NCBI GenBank assembly: GCA_964516815.1
Contig: CAZEXK010000006.1
Location: 16,802-80,801, forward strand
Reading direction: 5' to 3'
Length of the DNA stretch: 64,000 nucleotides
From: CAIJNA01 sp964516815
Lineage (GTDB): Bacteria > Campylobacterota > Campylobacteria > Campylobacterales > Arcobacteraceae
Shown: piece after piece, positions 62,052 to 64,000 of the stretch
Position numbering within the stretch: position 1 is the first letter of the stretch
Layout: each line of letters opens with the position of its first letter
Position numbers and translations under genes: made by a program
The notes under the pieces: generated by a model
Seen by the model: the letters and a program-made list of their open reading frames with translations, nothing else
Told to the model about the DNA's origin: nothing
Database searches by the model: none

Positions 62052-63011
62052 ATGATATCATCATTTATTATCACAGGATTTTTAGGTGTAGGTAAAACAA
62101 CAATGCTTACAAATAGTGTCAAAAAACATTTCACAGATAAAAAAATTGCAATAGTAGTTAATGAATTTGGAGATATTGGCGTAGATAGTAAAATATTAAA
62201 AAACGTCTATAGTGAAGTATTAGAAATATCAGAAGGGTGTATTTGTTGTCAATTAGCAGAAGAGTTTGAAAAAGGCGTTAGTGAAATAATAAAAAACTAT
62301 GATCCTGAGATTATATTTGTTGAAACATCAGGAGCTTCAGAACCATTTCCTATATTTTTATCTTTACAAAATCTTGGCATATCAATAGATGGAATTGTTT
62401 GTGTTGTGGATAGTAAAAATATTAATTCATATATTGATAATTCTACTGCAAAATATCAAATAGGTGGATCTAATATTATTATACTAAATAAAACAGATTT
62501 AGTTGATGATAAAATATTACAAGATGTAAAAATTACAGTGGAATCAATAAAAGATGAATTTAATATTAGAAATACTATGACAAACAAAGCAATTTTTAAA
62601 AATCATGTAGTATATGAAGCACAACAAGGTCTTGTAAATGAAGAAGTTTTTCATGGATTGTATAAAGTAGAAGATTTTATTGACTTTAAGAAAAATGATA
62701 ATATTCATTTACATCATACACATGAAGATAAAATAATACAAAGTATAGTATATTTAGATGATAATATAAATTTTGCTGATCTTGATGAAATATTAGATAA
62801 CTTACCTTCTAATATATTTAGAGTTAAGGGTGTTGTTAAAGTGAATGATGTTCAAAATCCTATTTTTGTTAATTACTCATTTGGAGATTTATCATTTGAA
62901 GAATTAAATGAGTATAAAGAAAAATCATTGTTAATTTTAATTGGTACGGATATAAAAAAAGATGTACAAGATTTATGTGATGCAAATAAAATAATGAATA
63001 TAAAGAGCTAA
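62052..63011 (+). CDS. CobW/COG0523-family metallochaperone GTPase
   Basis: A 319-residue G3E GTPase. Walker A is GFLGVGKTT (9-17), the metal-binding CxCC motif is EGCICCQL (C63, C65, C66), Walker B-like is IIFVETSGASEP, and the base-recognition loop is NIIILNKTDL. A His-rich stretch (HLHHTH, about 220-225) resembles Zn-binding tails in Zng1/YeiR-type proteins. The C-terminal CobW domain is short. Such proteins insert Zn or other metals in target enzymes. It is coupled (TAATG) to the unknown gene 63011. The nearby Zn enzyme DabA is a plausible but unproven client. Confidence 0.85.
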   Translation: MISSFIITGFLGVGKTTMLTNSVKKHFTDKKIAIVVNEFGDIGVDSKILKNVYSEVLEISEGCICCQLAEEFEKGVSEIIKNYDPEIIFVETSGASEPFPIFLSLQNLGISIDGIVCVVDSKNINSYIDNSTAKYQIGGSNIIILNKTDLVDDKILQDVKITVESIKDEFNIRNTMTNKAIFKNHVVYEAQQGLVNEEVFHGLYKVEDFIDFKKNDNIHLHHTHEDKIIQSIVYLDDNINFADLDEILDNLPSNIFRVKGVVKVNDVQNPIFVNYSFGDLSFEELNEYKEKSLLILIGTDIKKDVQDLCDANKIMNIKS

Positions 63012-63685
63012 TGATGTCAGAAAATAATCTATTAGAAATAAATAACATTACAAATAATGATATTTTACAAGAAATATTAGACAATGAACAAATACATCAA
63101 GAATTAAGTGAAAATATATTTTATACTCACTTATTAAAAGAACTTTCACCTCAATTAGAAAGTATATACAATATAGATAACATACCTGAATTTGATGATT
63201 TATATGATGACTTGGAAAATTGGTCAAATTTTCAAACCTTGAGTAACTCTCGTAAATTTTATGATGAAAATAATCGTATAAGCGATGAATTTGATCAGTT
63301 TATATTTGATAAAAATGAGATGTATTTTACTATGATATGGTTATTGTGTATGGAAAGAAAAAGTATAAGAAATACTTTTACTACTTTACAAACATTAATA
63401 AAACAAAAAGATAATGAAGTATTTAAAAGATTAGACTTAATTAGTAATTATGATGAAAGTTTATATTTAAAAATGATACTTGCATATAATAATTTATTGA
63501 AAATTTCTGACATTATGGATGATTATGCAGAAGATAATAAAGATATATTTTTTATAGAGTCATTAAAAGCATTTAAAATCCTCTCAAAAATTAATTATAA
63601 TGATTTTTATAAAGATAAAAAATTAGACATGGATATAATAAAAAGTAAAAAAGATAATTTTTTAAAGTTAATTGATATTATATAA
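63011..63685 (+). CDS. Conserved-looking protein of unknown function coupled to CobW
   Basis: A 224-residue, acidic, Asn/Asp-rich, all-helical-looking soluble protein without signal or membrane segments. Distinctive parts are NIPEFDDLYDDLENWSNF and EMYFTMIWLLCMERKSIRNT, which suggest a helical bundle with one amphipathic helix. The first two codons are both ATG and either could start. It shares one base with the CobW stop (TAATG), so it is translated with it and may act with it. I do not recognise a family. Confidence 0.55.
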   Translation: MMSENNLLEINNITNNDILQEILDNEQIHQELSENIFYTHLLKELSPQLESIYNIDNIPEFDDLYDDLENWSNFQTLSNSRKFYDENNRISDEFDQFIFDKNEMYFTMIWLLCMERKSIRNTFTTLQTLIKQKDNEVFKRLDLISNYDESLYLKMILAYNNLLKISDIMDDYAEDNKDIFFIESLKAFKILSKINYNDFYKDKKLDMDIIKSKKDNFLKLIDII

Positions 63686-64000
63686 TTATACAGTACATAT
63701 GTATTAGATATATTTGATTAAGTGATACTTATATATAATAGTTTATAAGAATTAGAAAAAATATAACAAAAATTATCTAATCACTTTAGCAAAAATGCTA
63801 ACTCAAAAAATGAATCATGATTCTTTTACTTCATGGAGCAAACCAGGTATCCGTGCACAATTATTAAATGCTAAAACACTAGAATTAGAACAAGATTTTA
63901 TAGTACAACAAAATACAACTAGTATACATATTTTAAATAAAGATTTATTTATATTAAATAAAAATAAAATTTAGATATAATCGCTAATATTAGAATATAG
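63686..64000. other. Right-end region without an intact gene
   Basis: 315 bp at the window edge. It contains only the oxidoreductase remnant listed separately; the sequence between 63686 and 63790 is AT-rich with no coding signal or terminator that I can support. A gene continuing beyond the window could start in the last few bases. Confidence 0.5.
63795..63974 (+). pseudogene. Remnant of an FAD-dependent oxidoreductase (C-terminus)
   Basis: A 59-codon plus-strand frame ending in TAG that reads WSKPGIRAQLLNAKTLELEQ and then DFIVQQNTTSIHILN. This closely resembles the C-terminal segment of L-2-hydroxyglutarate/malate dehydrogenase-type FAD oxidoreductases (GIRAQL...DFIVE...SIHVLNA). The FAD-binding N-terminus is missing, there is no ribosome site, and the frame stays open for only a few dozen codons upstream. 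The normal continuation after HILN (AxSPAFT) is lost too. I read it as a decayed fragment. Confidence 0.5.

Overview
The window is AT-rich bacterial DNA (by eye about 70% A+T) with densely packed, mostly operonic genes. Gene content and order point to Campylobacterota, most likely an Arcobacter-like lineage. The supporting signs are a fabI-tpiA-(gap2)-pgk-gap block divergent from nadD-rsfS, a two-subunit glycine decarboxylase, a citrate synthase/malate:quinone oxidoreductase pair, and TATAAT-type -10 boxes before many genes. The sequence is a scaffold: two runs of exactly 100 N (23179-23278 and 38947-39046) are gaps of unknown true size.

Layout. 1-3967: type II NADH dehydrogenase (cut by the window edge) and an overlapping aldehyde dehydrogenase/acetolactate-synthase-like pair. 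4097-10924: an M23 peptidase, fabI and a glycolysis/gluconeogenesis block with two GAPDH paralogues, then divergent nadD-rsfS. 11007-12847: a lysine-rich helix-hairpin-helix protein and an RhlE-type helicase. 12868-20057: a compact glycine-cleavage and lipoylation operon (gcvT-gcvH-gcvPA-gcvPB-lplA-lipA-lpd). 20095-24918: a surface operon encoding a very large repeat protein split by a scaffold gap, a small lipoprotein and a beta-barrel protein. 25153-31329: a gene remnant, peroxiredoxin, a degenerate HD-GYP protein overlapping a DUF234-type ATPase, an orphan periplasmic binding protein, an envelope protein and a second M23 peptidase. 31527-38861: gltA, mqo, a glycosyltransferase, a KefB-like antiporter and mnmG. 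39062-48852: housekeeping genes (membrane gate protein, pyk, metal-binding HMA protein, pyrG, BI-1 protein, pyrB, aminotransferase, DUF2062 protein, repeat protein, Mrp ATPase).

48956-63685 is the most distinctive region. A DAB-type inorganic-carbon uptake operon (dabB, an extra membrane protein, dabA) runs leftward. Across a 526-bp regulatory region, two tandem 2-oxoacid:ferredoxin oxidoreductase sets run rightward in the order E-A-B-G-D-E-A-B-G, sharing one 2[4Fe-4S] ferredoxin subunit. These enzymes resemble the five-subunit pyruvate and 2-oxoglutarate:ferredoxin oxidoreductases of Aquificota, which carboxylate acetyl-CoA and succinyl-CoA in the reductive TCA cycle. A CobW-family metallochaperone GTPase and an unknown partner follow. 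I read this as a carbon-fixation island in which a bicarbonate/CO2 concentrating pump sits beside the CO2-fixing enzymes. ATP-citrate lyase is not in the window, while citrate synthase, malate:quinone oxidoreductase and pyruvate kinase are, so autotrophy is an inference and not shown.

Three 3' gene remnants (25153, 43522, 63795) show ongoing gene loss. I saw no tRNA, rRNA, CRISPR array, insertion sequence or prophage.
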